Origin: Cryptoclostridium sp964637365
GTDB taxonomy: Bacteria > Bacillota > Dehalobacteriia > UBA7702
DNA: 16,696 nt
Assembly: GCA_964637365.1 (NCBI GenBank)
Contig: CAZWWH010000035.1
Location: forward strand, 1 to 16,696
Reading direction: 5' to 3'
The notes beneath the pieces were generated by a model. It saw only the letters and a program-made list of their open reading frames with translations. It did not search any database and had not been told where the DNA came from. Both the position numbers and the translations under genes were made by a program. The number at the start of each line of letters is the position of its first letter. Position 1 is the first letter of the stretch. Positions 6,192-13,044 of this stretch are shown here, piece after piece.

Positions 6192-6512
6192 ATGAAAGAC
6201 TTAGAAAACGTTTTAAGCAAGTTAGGTGGCAGCAGATGTGGTTTGGGATATCACTTTACCAAGACCGTGATGGAGCTACTGCTAGCAGACGAAAATCGTT
6301 TCTTGAATTTATACCGTCAGGTCTATCCAGAAGTTGCCGAAATATATCACGTCAAATTATATTGTGTAGAGCGCAACATTCGCACTTTTATCAAAAACTG
6401 TTATCAGAAAGGAAATCGTTCGTTCCTTAATGAGATGGCACGCTGTGAAGTAGATCACATGCCAAGCGTGAAAGAATTTCTTGACATATTGCTCAACAAT
6501 CTAAAAAAGTGA
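6192..6512 (+). CDS. stand-alone Spo0A C-terminal DNA-binding domain protein
   Basis: 106 residues; ATG 6192 follows a strong AGGAGG (6179-6184). The protein aligns by eye with the effector domain of Spo0A throughout: LGYHFTKTVMELLLADENRFLNLYRQVYPEVAEIYHV corresponds to the helical GYHYT...YLLYITKxLYPxIAKxY region. VKLYCVERNIRTFI corresponds to the recognition-helix segment (SRVERAIRHAI), and MPSVKEFLDIL to the final helix (KPTNSEFIAMI). There is no receiver domain, so it cannot be controlled by phosphorylation as Spo0A is. Such orphans occur on mobile elements of Clostridia; they may bind 0A boxes and interfere with or mimic Spo0A. It is the only apparently intact gene between the two integrase relics and has its own terminator. 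Confidence 0.85.
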   Translation: MKDLENVLSKLGGSRCGLGYHFTKTVMELLLADENRFLNLYRQVYPEVAEIYHVKLYCVERNIRTFIKNCYQKGNRSFLNEMARCEVDHMPSVKEFLDILLNNLKK

Positions 6513-6519
6513 TTTTGAT

Positions 6520-6549
6520 GCTCCCCCGATTGAACGGGGGAGCTTTTTT
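6520..6549 (+). terminator. intrinsic terminator of the Spo0A-domain gene
   Basis: GCTCCCCCG (6520-6528), loop ATTGAA, CGGGGGAGC (6535-6543), then T6. Confidence 0.95.
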
Positions 6550-6679
6550 GTTGTAGATCACTTAGCAAGCGAACCCTAACAATAATATCTACTGGAACCG
6601 AAGAAGGTTCGATTCGGTATTCTTGACATATTATTGCATAATAGGCATTTACCGCCTAGAGTGATCCATATCTTCGTTG

Positions 6680-7251
6680 AATATTCAGACGGAACACCTT
6701 TGCTTACATGAACGTGGATAGGCTCCAATGGTGGAAATACCATCAAAAGGAAATCGCCTACAACACAAGGGAAGGGTATATACGCCCCATAGCCCACATC
6801 AAAGAAGCCCTTGGCAAAATGCGGGTGAAAGAAATCACGTCTTTGGATATACAACGCTTCATCACTGCTTATGCTAGGAATGGCGCAAGGGCAAGAAATA
6901 TCGTTAAAATCCGCAAATCTGTTATCAGCCAGGCTTTTGATTTTGGTATACTTCAAACCCAGAAGCAAACGGGGATATATTTTCCCCAGAGTCGGATCAT
7001 CTTATCACAGAAAAGGAATACCGCTATAGAATTGCAAAATATAAGGAAGAAACAGGTTTAGATTTCGTTCTCTATCAACTACGACATTATTCCGCTACAA
7101 TCCTTTATGAGGCGGGCGTAGAAGCCAAAGATGCACAAATCATCATGGGACACTCGAAAGCCTCAACGACACTAGAGATCTACACTCATATCTCCGAACG
7201 CCAGAAAAATAAAGCCGAAAATCAAATCGAAGCATATCTCAAAAATCTTTG
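6680..7251 (+). pseudogene. tyrosine integrase remnant (N-terminal domain joined out of frame to C-terminal catalytic end) next to tRNA-Ser
   Basis: Plus-strand codons from about 6680 read FRRNTFAYMNVDRLQWWKYH, then NTREGYIRPIAHIKEALGK and VKEITSLDIQRFITAYAR, a typical SAM-like core-binding domain up to about 6955. The frame then changes: NGDIFSPESDHLITEKEY leads into LYQLRHYSATILYEAGV and IIMGHSKASTTLEIYTHIS, the integrase catalytic end with Arg (RHYSA), His (GHS) and Tyr (YTHIS), ending at the TGA at 7249-7251. The middle of the catalytic domain, including the first conserved Arg, is missing, so this is an internal deletion plus frameshift. An ATG at 6708 exists but no ribosome site is convincing. 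The gene ends 113 bases from the tRNA-Ser 3' end. Its sequence differs clearly from the other integrase relic, so two elements were involved. Confidence 0.85.
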
Positions 7252-7331
7252 ACTGTGATTTGACTGTAAAATCAAAGCATTTTACAACTTTTTAAAGCGT
7301 TTTTATGGAAACAAAATATTTTAAATAAAAA

Positions 7332-7354
7332 CCCCTAAACATCAGCGTTAGGGG
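7332..7354 (-). terminator. terminator of tRNA-Ser (possibly bidirectional)
   Basis: CCCCTAA (7332-7338) pairs with TTAGGGG (7348-7354). On the minus strand it is followed by T5, on the plus strand by a short T run. Confidence 0.75.
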
Positions 7355-7363
7355 CTTTTACTG

Positions 7364-7453
7364 TGGCGGAGAGAACAGGATTCGAACCTGCGAGGCTGTT
7401 ACACCAACACGATTTCCAGTCGTGCGCCATAGACCGGACTCGGCCATCTCTCC
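7364..7453 (-). tRNA. tRNA-Ser (anticodon GGA)
   Basis: 90-base class II tRNA on the minus strand: acceptor GGAGAGA, D-arm TGGCCGAGTCCGG, anticodon arm CACGA-CTGGAAA-TCGTG giving GGA, a long variable arm, T-arm CAGG-TTCGAAT-CCTG and an encoded CCA. Confidence 0.96.
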
Positions 7454-7477
7454 ATGTTATGAACTTCAGCGAGACTT

Positions 7478-7506
7478 ATTATACTAAATAATCTCAGAAA
7501 AAGCAA
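7478..7506 (-). promoter_or_regulatory. promoter of tRNA-Ser
   Basis: On the minus strand TTGCTT (7501-7506) and TATAAT (7478-7483) are separated by 17 bases, just upstream of the tRNA. Confidence 0.75.
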
Positions 7507-7658
7507 GTCTTTTTTTCAATTTAATTTATATATTTTAAAAATTTCCTCAACATGGCTGGAATTTCTATTTTTGGAGGCTTTTACCTGACACCAAAAGAGA
7601 ATAGAACCGACAATGCTATCAAAAAATAACCGTGAAATTCAAAAAAGGTGGTGTTATT

Positions 7659-8885
7659 TTGGCTGACCAAATCAATGTCCATTCGGAAATCGGCAAGCTA
7701 AAACGAGTCCTGCTGCACCGACCGGGGAAAGAGCTGGAAAACCTCATGCCGGAGTATCTCGACCGCTTGCTGTTTGACGATATTCCATATCTAAAAACTG
7801 CCCAAGAAGAGCATGACGCCTTTGCCAACCTGCTTCACGCCCAGGGAGCGGAGGTCGTTTATCTCACGGATTTGGTGACGGAGTCCATTTTGGACGAAGG
7901 GATCAAAGAGCAGTTTATTTCTGATTTTATTAGGGAAACGGAAGTCCGTACCAGTTGGGAACTGGATTTTTTAACGGATTATTTCAAATCGAAGCCTACC
8001 AAGGAAATGGTGGAAGAAATGTGCGCCGGCGTGAGAAAGTCAGCGATCAAGGATCATGAAACCAGCAGTTTAAGCAGTTTGCTAAAAATTCTTGATGATG
8101 ATTATCCTTTCATTATCGACCCCATGCCTAATCTCTACTTTACAAGAGATCCCTTTGCTTCTGTAGGTAATGGTGTAACCATCCATAAAATGCGAACTAA
8201 AACTAGAACCCGAGAGTCCCTCTTCGCCAAATACATTTTTACCTATCATCCCATGTATAAGGATACCAGAATATGGTACGACCGCACCGAGGACTCATCT
8301 TTGGAGGGCGGCGATATCCTCATTTTAAACGAGAAAACCATCGCCATTGGTATCTCCCAGCGCACTCACGAAAACGCCATTGAAAAGTTCGCCGGAGAAA
8401 TCCTGGGGGAAAAAACGACCTTTGAAAAGGTTTTGGCCTTCAATATCCCTAAGGAGCGCAGCTTTATGCATCTGGATACGGTCTTTACCATGGTGGACCG
8501 CAATAAGTTCACTATCCATCCCAACATCGTGGATCAAATTACTGTATTCGTGATCCAACAGGATAAAGGCGGAAAGATCCGCATCCAACAAGAACAGGGA
8601 TCTTTGGAAGATATTCTGAAAAAACATCTTGAGCTTGATGAGATCACCCTGCTCCGCTGCGGCAGTGACAGCAAGGTAGACTCATCCAGAGAGCAATGGA
8701 GCGATGGTTCCAATACACTGGCCATTGCCCCGGGAGAAGTGGTGGTTTACGCCCGCAATTATCTTACCAATGAATTATTAGAAGAAAATGGAATTAAAAC
8801 CCATGTCATCAAATGCTCCGAGCTTTCCAGAGGCCGCGGCGGCCCGCGGTGCATGAGTATGCCCTTGATTCGAGAACCAATGTAA
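7659..8885 (+). CDS. arcA: arginine deiminase
   Basis: Hydrolyses arginine to citrulline plus ammonia, the first step of the fermentative arginine deiminase pathway; cytoplasmic. 408 residues, the family length. Motifs in order: INVHSEIGKLKRVLLHRPGKELENL at the N-terminus, NLYFTRDPFASVG (about 159-170), SSLEGGDILIL (about 213), HLDTVFT (from H271) and the C-terminal loop RGRGGPRCMSMPL with nucleophile C398. The start is the TTG at 7659: GGTGGTG lies 5 bases upstream, and similarity begins with ADQINVHSEIG. An in-frame GTG at 7632 would add a poorly supported leader. Operon leader: stop is 14 bases before arcB. A weak CTGACA-18-GACAAT promoter may lie at 7585-7614; no clear ArgR/ArcR operator is visible. 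Confidence 0.95.
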   Translation: MADQINVHSEIGKLKRVLLHRPGKELENLMPEYLDRLLFDDIPYLKTAQEEHDAFANLLHAQGAEVVYLTDLVTESILDEGIKEQFISDFIRETEVRTSWELDFLTDYFKSKPTKEMVEEMCAGVRKSAIKDHETSSLSSLLKILDDDYPFIIDPMPNLYFTRDPFASVGNGVTIHKMRTKTRTRESLFAKYIFTYHPMYKDTRIWYDRTEDSSLEGGDILILNEKTIAIGISQRTHENAIEKFAGEILGEKTTFEKVLAFNIPKERSFMHLDTVFTMVDRNKFTIHPNIVDQITVFVIQQDKGGKIRIQQEQGSLEDILKKHLELDEITLLRCGSDSKVDSSREQWSDGSNTLAIAPGEVVVYARNYLTNELLEENGIKTHVIKCSELSRGRGGPRCMSMPLIREPM

Positions 8886-8899
8886 GGAGGAAAAAAACC

Positions 8900-9886
8900 A
8901 TGGCAGTTAATTTAAAAGGAAGAAGCTTCCTGACTCTGAAGGACCTAACCCCCCAAGAGATTCGTTATCTCTTAGATTTATCTCACGACTTAAAAGCAAA
9001 GCGCCGCGCTGGGATTTGTGAACCCATGCTCAAAGGTAAAAATATCGTGTTGCTCTTTGAAAAAACTTCTACCAGAACGCGATGCGCCTTTGAAACCGCA
9101 GCACATCAGGAAGGGGCCCATGTCACTTTTTTGGACTCTGGCAGCTCCCAGATGGGGAAAAAAGAATCTCTGGAGGACACTGCTAAGGTCTTGGGCCGTT
9201 TTTTTGACGGCATTGAATACCGCGGTTTTCATCAGGAATATGTAGAGGCGCTGGCAAAATATTCCGGTGTTCCCGTATTTAATGGCCTTACTGACGCTGA
9301 CCATCCCACTCAAATTTTGGCCGATATGATGACCATGGAAGAGCATATTCATAAGCCTTTAAACCAAATGAAGGTTGTTTTCGTGGGAGATATTCGCAAC
9401 AACATGTCTCTGGCTTGGATGTACGGCTGCGCGAAGATGGGCATGAAATTTGCTGCCTATGGCCCCGCGGCTTTGGATATTGATGAAAAGACTTGGCAAG
9501 AAGTGGCATGCATCGCCCAAAAGAACGGCGCGCAAATTGTAATTTCCGACGAGGAACGCTGTCTGAAGGACGCCGATGTCATTTACGGAGACATTTGGGC
9601 TTCCATGGGTGAAGAAGCATTGATGGAAGAACGAGTCAAACTCCTCTCCCCCTTCCGTATCACTATGGATATGTTGAAGAAAACCGGCAATGAGGACGTG
9701 CTGTTCTTCCATTGTCTCCCGTCCTTCCACGACTTTGAAACTCAGTTAGCACGGGAATGGAAAGAAAAAGGGTTGGATATTCGAGAAGTCACTGACGAAG
9801 TATTCCGCAGCCGCCATTCCGTGGTATTCGACGAAGCGGAAAACCGTATGCATACCATTAAAGCAGTGATGGCCGCAACCATGTAA
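8900..9886 (+). CDS. arcB: ornithine carbamoyltransferase, catabolic type
   Basis: Converts citrulline plus phosphate to ornithine plus carbamoyl phosphate in this context. 328 residues; ATG 8900 follows AAGGAGG. Signatures: carbamoyl-phosphate site STRTR (57-61), DHPTQ (HPTQ 135-138), the ornithine-side segment GDIRNNMSLAWM (about 163-174) and catalytic HCLPSFHD (271-278). The frame is open upstream into arcA, but nothing before 8900 resembles the family. The catabolic assignment rests on position between arcA and the transporter; anabolic ArgF has the same motifs. The carbamoyl phosphate it makes would normally go to carbamate kinase for ATP, but no such gene is intact here. Confidence 0.94.
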   Translation: MAVNLKGRSFLTLKDLTPQEIRYLLDLSHDLKAKRRAGICEPMLKGKNIVLLFEKTSTRTRCAFETAAHQEGAHVTFLDSGSSQMGKKESLEDTAKVLGRFFDGIEYRGFHQEYVEALAKYSGVPVFNGLTDADHPTQILADMMTMEEHIHKPLNQMKVVFVGDIRNNMSLAWMYGCAKMGMKFAAYGPAALDIDEKTWQEVACIAQKNGAQIVISDEERCLKDADVIYGDIWASMGEEALMEERVKLLSPFRITMDMLKKTGNEDVLFFHCLPSFHDFETQLAREWKEKGLDIREVTDEVFRSRHSVVFDEAENRMHTIKAVMAATM

Positions 9887-9898
9887 TGGGGTGATACA

Positions 9899-11314
9899 TT
9901 GTCAAAATTCAAAGTACCAACCGCATATACCATTCTGCTGATCATTATTATTCTGGTGGCGGGTCTGACGTGGCTGATACCGGCGGGAGAATATGACCGG
10001 CTTGAGGATGGAGGGCCTATTCCCGGGACATACCATCTCACGGAAGCCAATGAGCAAGGCGCCGGAGATGTTCTATTGGCATCCTTCGAAGGATTTTATG
10101 ATGCCGTTGACATTGCACTGTTTATTTTGGTCGTCGGCGGTTTTCTCGGTGTGGTAATGAAAACCGGCGCAATCAACGCGGGAATTGTCAATGTCATACA
10201 AAAGCTCAACGGAAGGGAAAAACGCTTAATTCCCATCTTAATGATTCTTTTTGGTTTGGGGGGCACAACTTTTGGCATGTGGGAAGAAACCATTGCCTTT
10301 TTCCCTCTGCTTATCCCTATTTTCATTGCCGCAGGGTATGATTCCCTGGTGGCCGTGGCCGTCATTTTATTGGGAGCGGGCATGGGAACCTTGGCCTCTA
10401 CGGTGAATCCCTTTGCCACCGGTATTGCCTCGGGCTTCGCAGGAATCTCTATGGGGGATGGAATTTTGGTACGCCTTGGAATGCTGGTAATTTTAGAGGC
10501 CATTGCCATTTGGTTTGTTATGGGCTATGCAGCCCGTATCAAAAAAGACCCCAGTCGCTCCTGGGTGGCAGATCACATGGAGGAGCATCGAGAGCATTTT
10601 CTGGCCTTAAATTCAGATCAAGAAATATCCCAGGATACTGTTTTAACCCGCAGCCAAAAATGGACTCTGACGCTGTTTGGTTTAACCTTTTTGGTAATGA
10701 TTTATGCGGTAATTCCTTTTGATGAACTTGGCGTCCCTTTGCTGCCAGCCCTGGGCTGGTGGTTCCCGGAGCTTTCCGCATTATTCTTTACTTCCGCTGT
10801 AATCATCGGTCTGTTTGCCCGACTAAAAGAAGAGGAATTGACCGATGGATTTGTCAACGGCGCCGCCGATTTGCTGGGCGTAGCTTTTATCATTGCCATT
10901 TCCCGCGGAATTACCGTAATTATGAACAACGGCCTCATTACAGATACCATTTTACACTGGGGAGAAAACTTTCTCACCGGGGCGGGGGCGTTATCCTTTA
11001 GCTTCTTCACCTATTTGATTTATCTCGTATTGTCCATTTTTATTCCATCTTCCTCAGGACTGGCAACCTTGTCCATTCCTATTATGGCGCCGCTGGGAGA
11101 TTTTGCCGGCGTGGGCAGGGATGTGGTGATTACGGCTTTTCAGGCCGCTTCAGGACTCGTTAACCTGATTACGCCGACCAGCGCTGTAATTATGGGCGCC
11201 TTGACCTTGGGGCGCATTTCTTATGACCGATGGTTTAAATTTTCTTGGAAGTTTTTGGTAGCGATATTTGTTCTTTCCGCAGCTGTCATCGTGGCATCTG
11301 CAATGATTTCTTAA
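9899..11314 (+). CDS. YfcC-family membrane transporter, probable arginine/ornithine exchanger of the arc operon
   Basis: 471 residues and strongly hydrophobic, with about 11-12 predicted membrane segments. It belongs to the YfcC/C4-dicarboxylate-anaerobic-carrier-like group: N-terminal PTAYTILLIIIILVAGLTWLIPAGEY, then GVVMKTGAINAGI, GTTFGMWEETIAFFPLLIP, LGAGMGTLASTVNPFATGIASG and, near the C-terminus, STSAVIMG-like NLITPTSAVIMGALTLG. Start TTG 9899 follows GGGGTG, 12 bases after the arcB stop. YfcC-type proteins often replace classical ArcD in clostridial arc operons, and the operon context makes arginine uptake coupled to ornithine export likely; direct substrate evidence is absent from the sequence. 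It is the last intact gene of the operon. Confidence 0.87.
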   Translation: MSKFKVPTAYTILLIIIILVAGLTWLIPAGEYDRLEDGGPIPGTYHLTEANEQGAGDVLLASFEGFYDAVDIALFILVVGGFLGVVMKTGAINAGIVNVIQKLNGREKRLIPILMILFGLGGTTFGMWEETIAFFPLLIPIFIAAGYDSLVAVAVILLGAGMGTLASTVNPFATGIASGFAGISMGDGILVRLGMLVILEAIAIWFVMGYAARIKKDPSRSWVADHMEEHREHFLALNSDQEISQDTVLTRSQKWTLTLFGLTFLVMIYAVIPFDELGVPLLPALGWWFPELSALFFTSAVIIGLFARLKEEELTDGFVNGAADLLGVAFIIAISRGITVIMNNGLITDTILHWGENFLTGAGALSFSFFTYLIYLVLSIFIPSSSGLATLSIPIMAPLGDFAGVGRDVVITAFQAASGLVNLITPTSAVIMGALTLGRISYDRWFKFSWKFLVAIFVLSAAVIVASAMIS

Positions 11315-11378
11315 TAGTCTGCAATACTGAAAAAATATGGCATATTTTATGGAAACTATGAATAAAAAAGGAGTTCCC

Positions 11379-11445
11379 ATGAATTTTATCTTTTACTGAG
11401 AAAAGGAATGCGCAAAATGGCCGTAGCCCATAAGGAAACATTGTA
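11379..11445 (+). pseudogene. possible 5' stub of a deleted carbamate kinase gene (arcC)
   Basis: 65 bases past the transporter stop, GAGAAAAGGA precedes an ATG at 11408 reading MRKMAVAHKETL and a stop. ArcC proteins start much like MxKxxVALGGNAL, so the first seven codons fit and the rest does not, as if a deletion or insertion joined the arcC start to foreign DNA. A second, six-codon ORF with a good ribosome site (ATG 11379, MNFIFY) lies just before. Seven codons is weak evidence; operon logic is the main support. Confidence 0.3.
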
Positions 11446-11485
11446 AAACTTATGACTTCGCCAGGTGAACGGAAAAACGAAAAAC

Positions 11486-11522
11486 GCTATGCAAAAGGTT
11501 TGCCGATTGCATAGCATTTTTT
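11486..11522 (+). terminator. intrinsic terminator downstream of the arc operon
   Basis: GCTATGCAA (11486-11494), 12-base loop, TTGCATAGC (11507-11515), then T6. Confidence 0.85.
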
Positions 11523-11553
11523 GTTTTTCAAAATATCAAATATGAACTTTTCA

Positions 11554-11688
11554 GCGTTCCAACGGAACGCGCAGCCATTGCCGCAGGCAATGATCTTAGG
11601 CGTTTGGGGATATGTCACCAACAAGCATTTTAGCGGACTTCCCAGAATCGGGAAATCCGCTAAAATAAGCAATCTTACGGAAGATTGC
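11554..11688. repeat. array of four adjacent perfect or near-perfect hairpins (oriT-like)
   Basis: H1: GCGTTCC-AAC-GGAACGC (11554-11570). H2: CATTGCC-GCA-GGCAATG (11576-11592). H3: ATTTTAGCGGA (11627-11637) plus TTCCC (11639-11643) paired with GGGAA (11650-11654) and TCCGCTAAAAT (11656-11666), one mismatch. H4: GCAATCTT-ACGG-AAGATTGC (11669-11688). None has a T-run of terminator type. The plus frame through it (11521-11703) is open, but its content is dictated by the hairpins and I see no protein family. It could be a transfer origin, a replication site or a transposon end. Confidence 0.6.
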
Positions 11689-11783
11689 ATTGCTTGCGAG
11701 TAGTTATTAGATGCTTTTTAAGCCTACTTCAGCAAAAAGCCACCAGCCATTTGCTGATGACTGGTGTCATATATTCTTAATTG

Positions 11784-12119
11784 TTATTCAATAGATGCTT
11801 TATACCCTTCTCCCCAATTCCACATAGCATCAAGAATGGGTTTCAAACTCTGTCCAAGGTCTGTTAGAGAATATTCCACTCTCGGAGGAACCTCTGCATA
11901 CACCTTACGGTTTATAAGCCCGCTTTCTTCCATATCCCGAAGCTGCGCCGTTAATACCTTTTGCGATACACTGCCAATAGACTTTTTCAGTTCTCCAAAA
12001 CGCTTTGTACCTGGGAGTAAATCCCGAAGAATCAATACCTTCCATTTATCACCGATGAGCGTTAAGGTGGTTTCAACCGGGCAAGCCGGTAGCTCTTTTT
12101 TTGCGGTTTGTTCTGCCAT
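11784..12119 (-). CDS. HxlR-family winged-helix transcriptional regulator
   Basis: 111 residues from ATG (minus strand, 12119), which has GGAGGT 7 bases upstream. An in-frame TTG further up overlaps that ribosome site and is less likely. The family pattern is complete: CPVETTLTLIGDKWKVLILRDLL (N-terminal helix with conserved Cys13), RFGELKKSIGSVSQKVLTAQLRDMEESGLINRKVYAEVPPRVEYSLTDLG (helix-turn-helix and wing) and LKPILDAMWNWGEGY (dimer helix). HxlR regulators act as dimers and often sense electrophiles or redox stress through the N-terminal Cys. A dyad at 12152-12171 in its leader suggests autoregulation. The usual divergent oxidoreductase target is absent; the upstream DNA holds only gene debris. 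Confidence 0.9.
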   Translation of the reverse strand: MAEQTAKKELPACPVETTLTLIGDKWKVLILRDLLPGTKRFGELKKSIGSVSQKVLTAQLRDMEESGLINRKVYAEVPPRVEYSLTDLGQSLKPILDAMWNWGEGYKASIE

Positions 12120-12151
12120 ATTTCCTACCTCCAAATATAAAAATCAGCTAA

Positions 12152-12171
12152 TAGTTTCCTTGCGGTAACTA
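12152..12171. promoter_or_regulatory. probable HxlR operator
   Basis: TAGTTTCC (12152-12159), TTGC, GGTAACTA (12164-12171): a 7-of-8 dyad, 32 bases upstream of the HxlR start codon. Autoregulatory operators of HxlR proteins are typically short dyads at this place. Confidence 0.5.
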
Positions 12172-12349
12172 CAGCGCTTTATTGTGCCTACTTTATAATT
12201 TTTCTCTACAGACATATCATATCATTGTGCTTAATCGTTGTCAAGGCAGGCATAAGAAAGCAACAGCAAAATACGACACTTTGCCGAGAATTGCAGATTG
12301 CTTTTTGAATATGGCCGTGGTTAAAATATATATGAGGAAGGTGTATGGA

Positions 12350-12523
12350 TCAGTTCTCAGGCGGTAAAATGGAAATACCAAATTCCCGTTTCATCGCAGG
12401 TGCGATACCGTAGTCTACGCTTTGTGAAGCAAACCTGTAGGCACTGTCAAGAGGAAATGCTCTTGTTTGTAGGCACGAGATAAAAGTTTCAATCATACCG
12501 CTTAAGACGGAATCTATAATAAG
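12350..12523 (-). pseudogene. C-terminal remnant of an unidentified protein
   Basis: The minus strand is open from 12523 to a TGA at 12350-12352 and reads as ordinary protein: VLSGMIETFISCLQTRAF, DSAYRFASQSVDYGIAPAM and KREFGISILPPEN. No ribosome site precedes the only upstream ATG, and a stop (TAA, 12524-12526) interrupts the frame before it. I therefore read it as the last about 55 codons of a truncated gene. I do not recognise the family. On the same strand 12527-12620 contains further short open pieces (MKNITVFDDVPFGGDN) without a gene. The plus-strand ORF over the same bases is a shadow. Confidence 0.4.
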
Positions 12524-12620
12524 TTACTCTCTTGGGTATTGTCTCCACCAAATGGAACATCGTCGAACACCGTTATATTCTTCATTGATGTTTCGAGGTT
12601 CGTCGTGTTCTTCAAATTTT

Positions 12621-12645
12621 AAGAGCCGTATATACGGCTCTTTTT
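12621..12645 (+). terminator. palindromic intrinsic terminator
   Basis: AGAGCCGTA-TA-TACGGCTCT followed by T5. No plus-strand gene precedes it closely, so it is probably left from a lost gene. Confidence 0.7.
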
Positions 12646-12652
12646 CCTTTAC

Positions 12653-12697
12653 AAAAAAGCGGCCCCTTCCACATGGGAAAGAGCCGCCTTTTTTTAT
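12653..12697 (-). terminator. bidirectional terminator downstream of the holin gene
   Basis: GCGGC (12659-12663) pairs with GCCGC (12683-12687), with additional CCTTCC/GGGAAA pairing inside. There is an A6 run on the left (T6 on the minus strand) and a T7 run on the right. Confidence 0.75.
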
Positions 12698-12715
12698 TTG
12701 CCTGTCATTTGCCGG

Positions 12716-12943
12716 TTATTCACTTTTCCTTTTCATATCTCGCAGTACATCATCGGCATATTGGGCTTCTTTGGTGAAGCTGTTGTTCTTCCACCATGCC
12801 CAAGCCGCCGAGCCAATCGTAGCAAGTAATGTTACTGTCTGATAGATCGTGTCGTTGTCGATCTCCAACTGAGGAATCCCGATGATGGCAAAAAGCTGGT
12901 TCAATAAGGCCAGGACCAAAATAATGGTTCTTGCAAGGGACAC
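12716..12943 (-). CDS. phage holin, SPP1/XhlB-like family
   Basis: 75 residues with two membrane segments: RTIILVLALLNQLFAIIGI (about 5-23) and YQTVTLLATIGSAAWAWW (about 34-51). A polar segment with the family's typical WWKNNSFTKEAQYADD follows, ending DMKRKSE. Holins of this group form lesions in the membrane to release endolysin during phage lysis. Start is a GTG at 12943, but no ribosome site precedes it and it lies within a 35-base inverted repeat, so the original N-terminus may be lost. No endolysin, tail or other phage gene is next to it; it is an isolated remnant, although its reading frame is intact and it retains a terminator. Confidence 0.83.
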   Translation of the reverse strand: MSLARTIILVLALLNQLFAIIGIPQLEIDNDTIYQTVTLLATIGSAAWAWWKNNSFTKEAQYADDVLRDMKRKSE

Positions 12944-12967
12944 TTCACATAAGGAAGTGCCCCTTGC
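12933..12967. repeat. inverted repeat overlapping the holin start
   Basis: GCAAGGG-A-CACTTC (12933-12946), 7-base loop ACATAAG, GAAGTG-C-CCCTTGC (12954-12967): 13 pairs with one mismatch. It has no T-run and lies at the junction between holin DNA and the tnpV segment. Confidence 0.7.
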
Positions 12968-13044
12968 GACATTTGTAAGTATTTGTAATGACGGTTGGAT
13001 ATGATGAATTTGTAGAAAAACTAAATATATCGGAGGAAACTACA

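Noticed and set aside
6560..6700. Open plus-strand stretch reading about 42 codons (RFGILDILLHNRHLPPRVI)
   Set aside because: No start codon, no ribosome site and no recognised family; may be element debris.
11521..11703. 60- and 67-codon ORFs over the hairpin array
   Set aside because: Codon content is dictated by the inverted repeats; no ribosome site.
12341..12412. Plus-strand MDQFSGGKMEIP mini-ORF with a GAGGAAGG ribosome-like site
   Set aside because: Only 22 codons and antisense to a more protein-like minus-strand frame.
12401..12480. Repeated TGTAGGCAC with an intervening CAAGAG/CTCTTG inverted repeat, considered as a CRISPR or attachment site
   Set aside because: Only two short copies and one spacer; no array, and no second site to define att.
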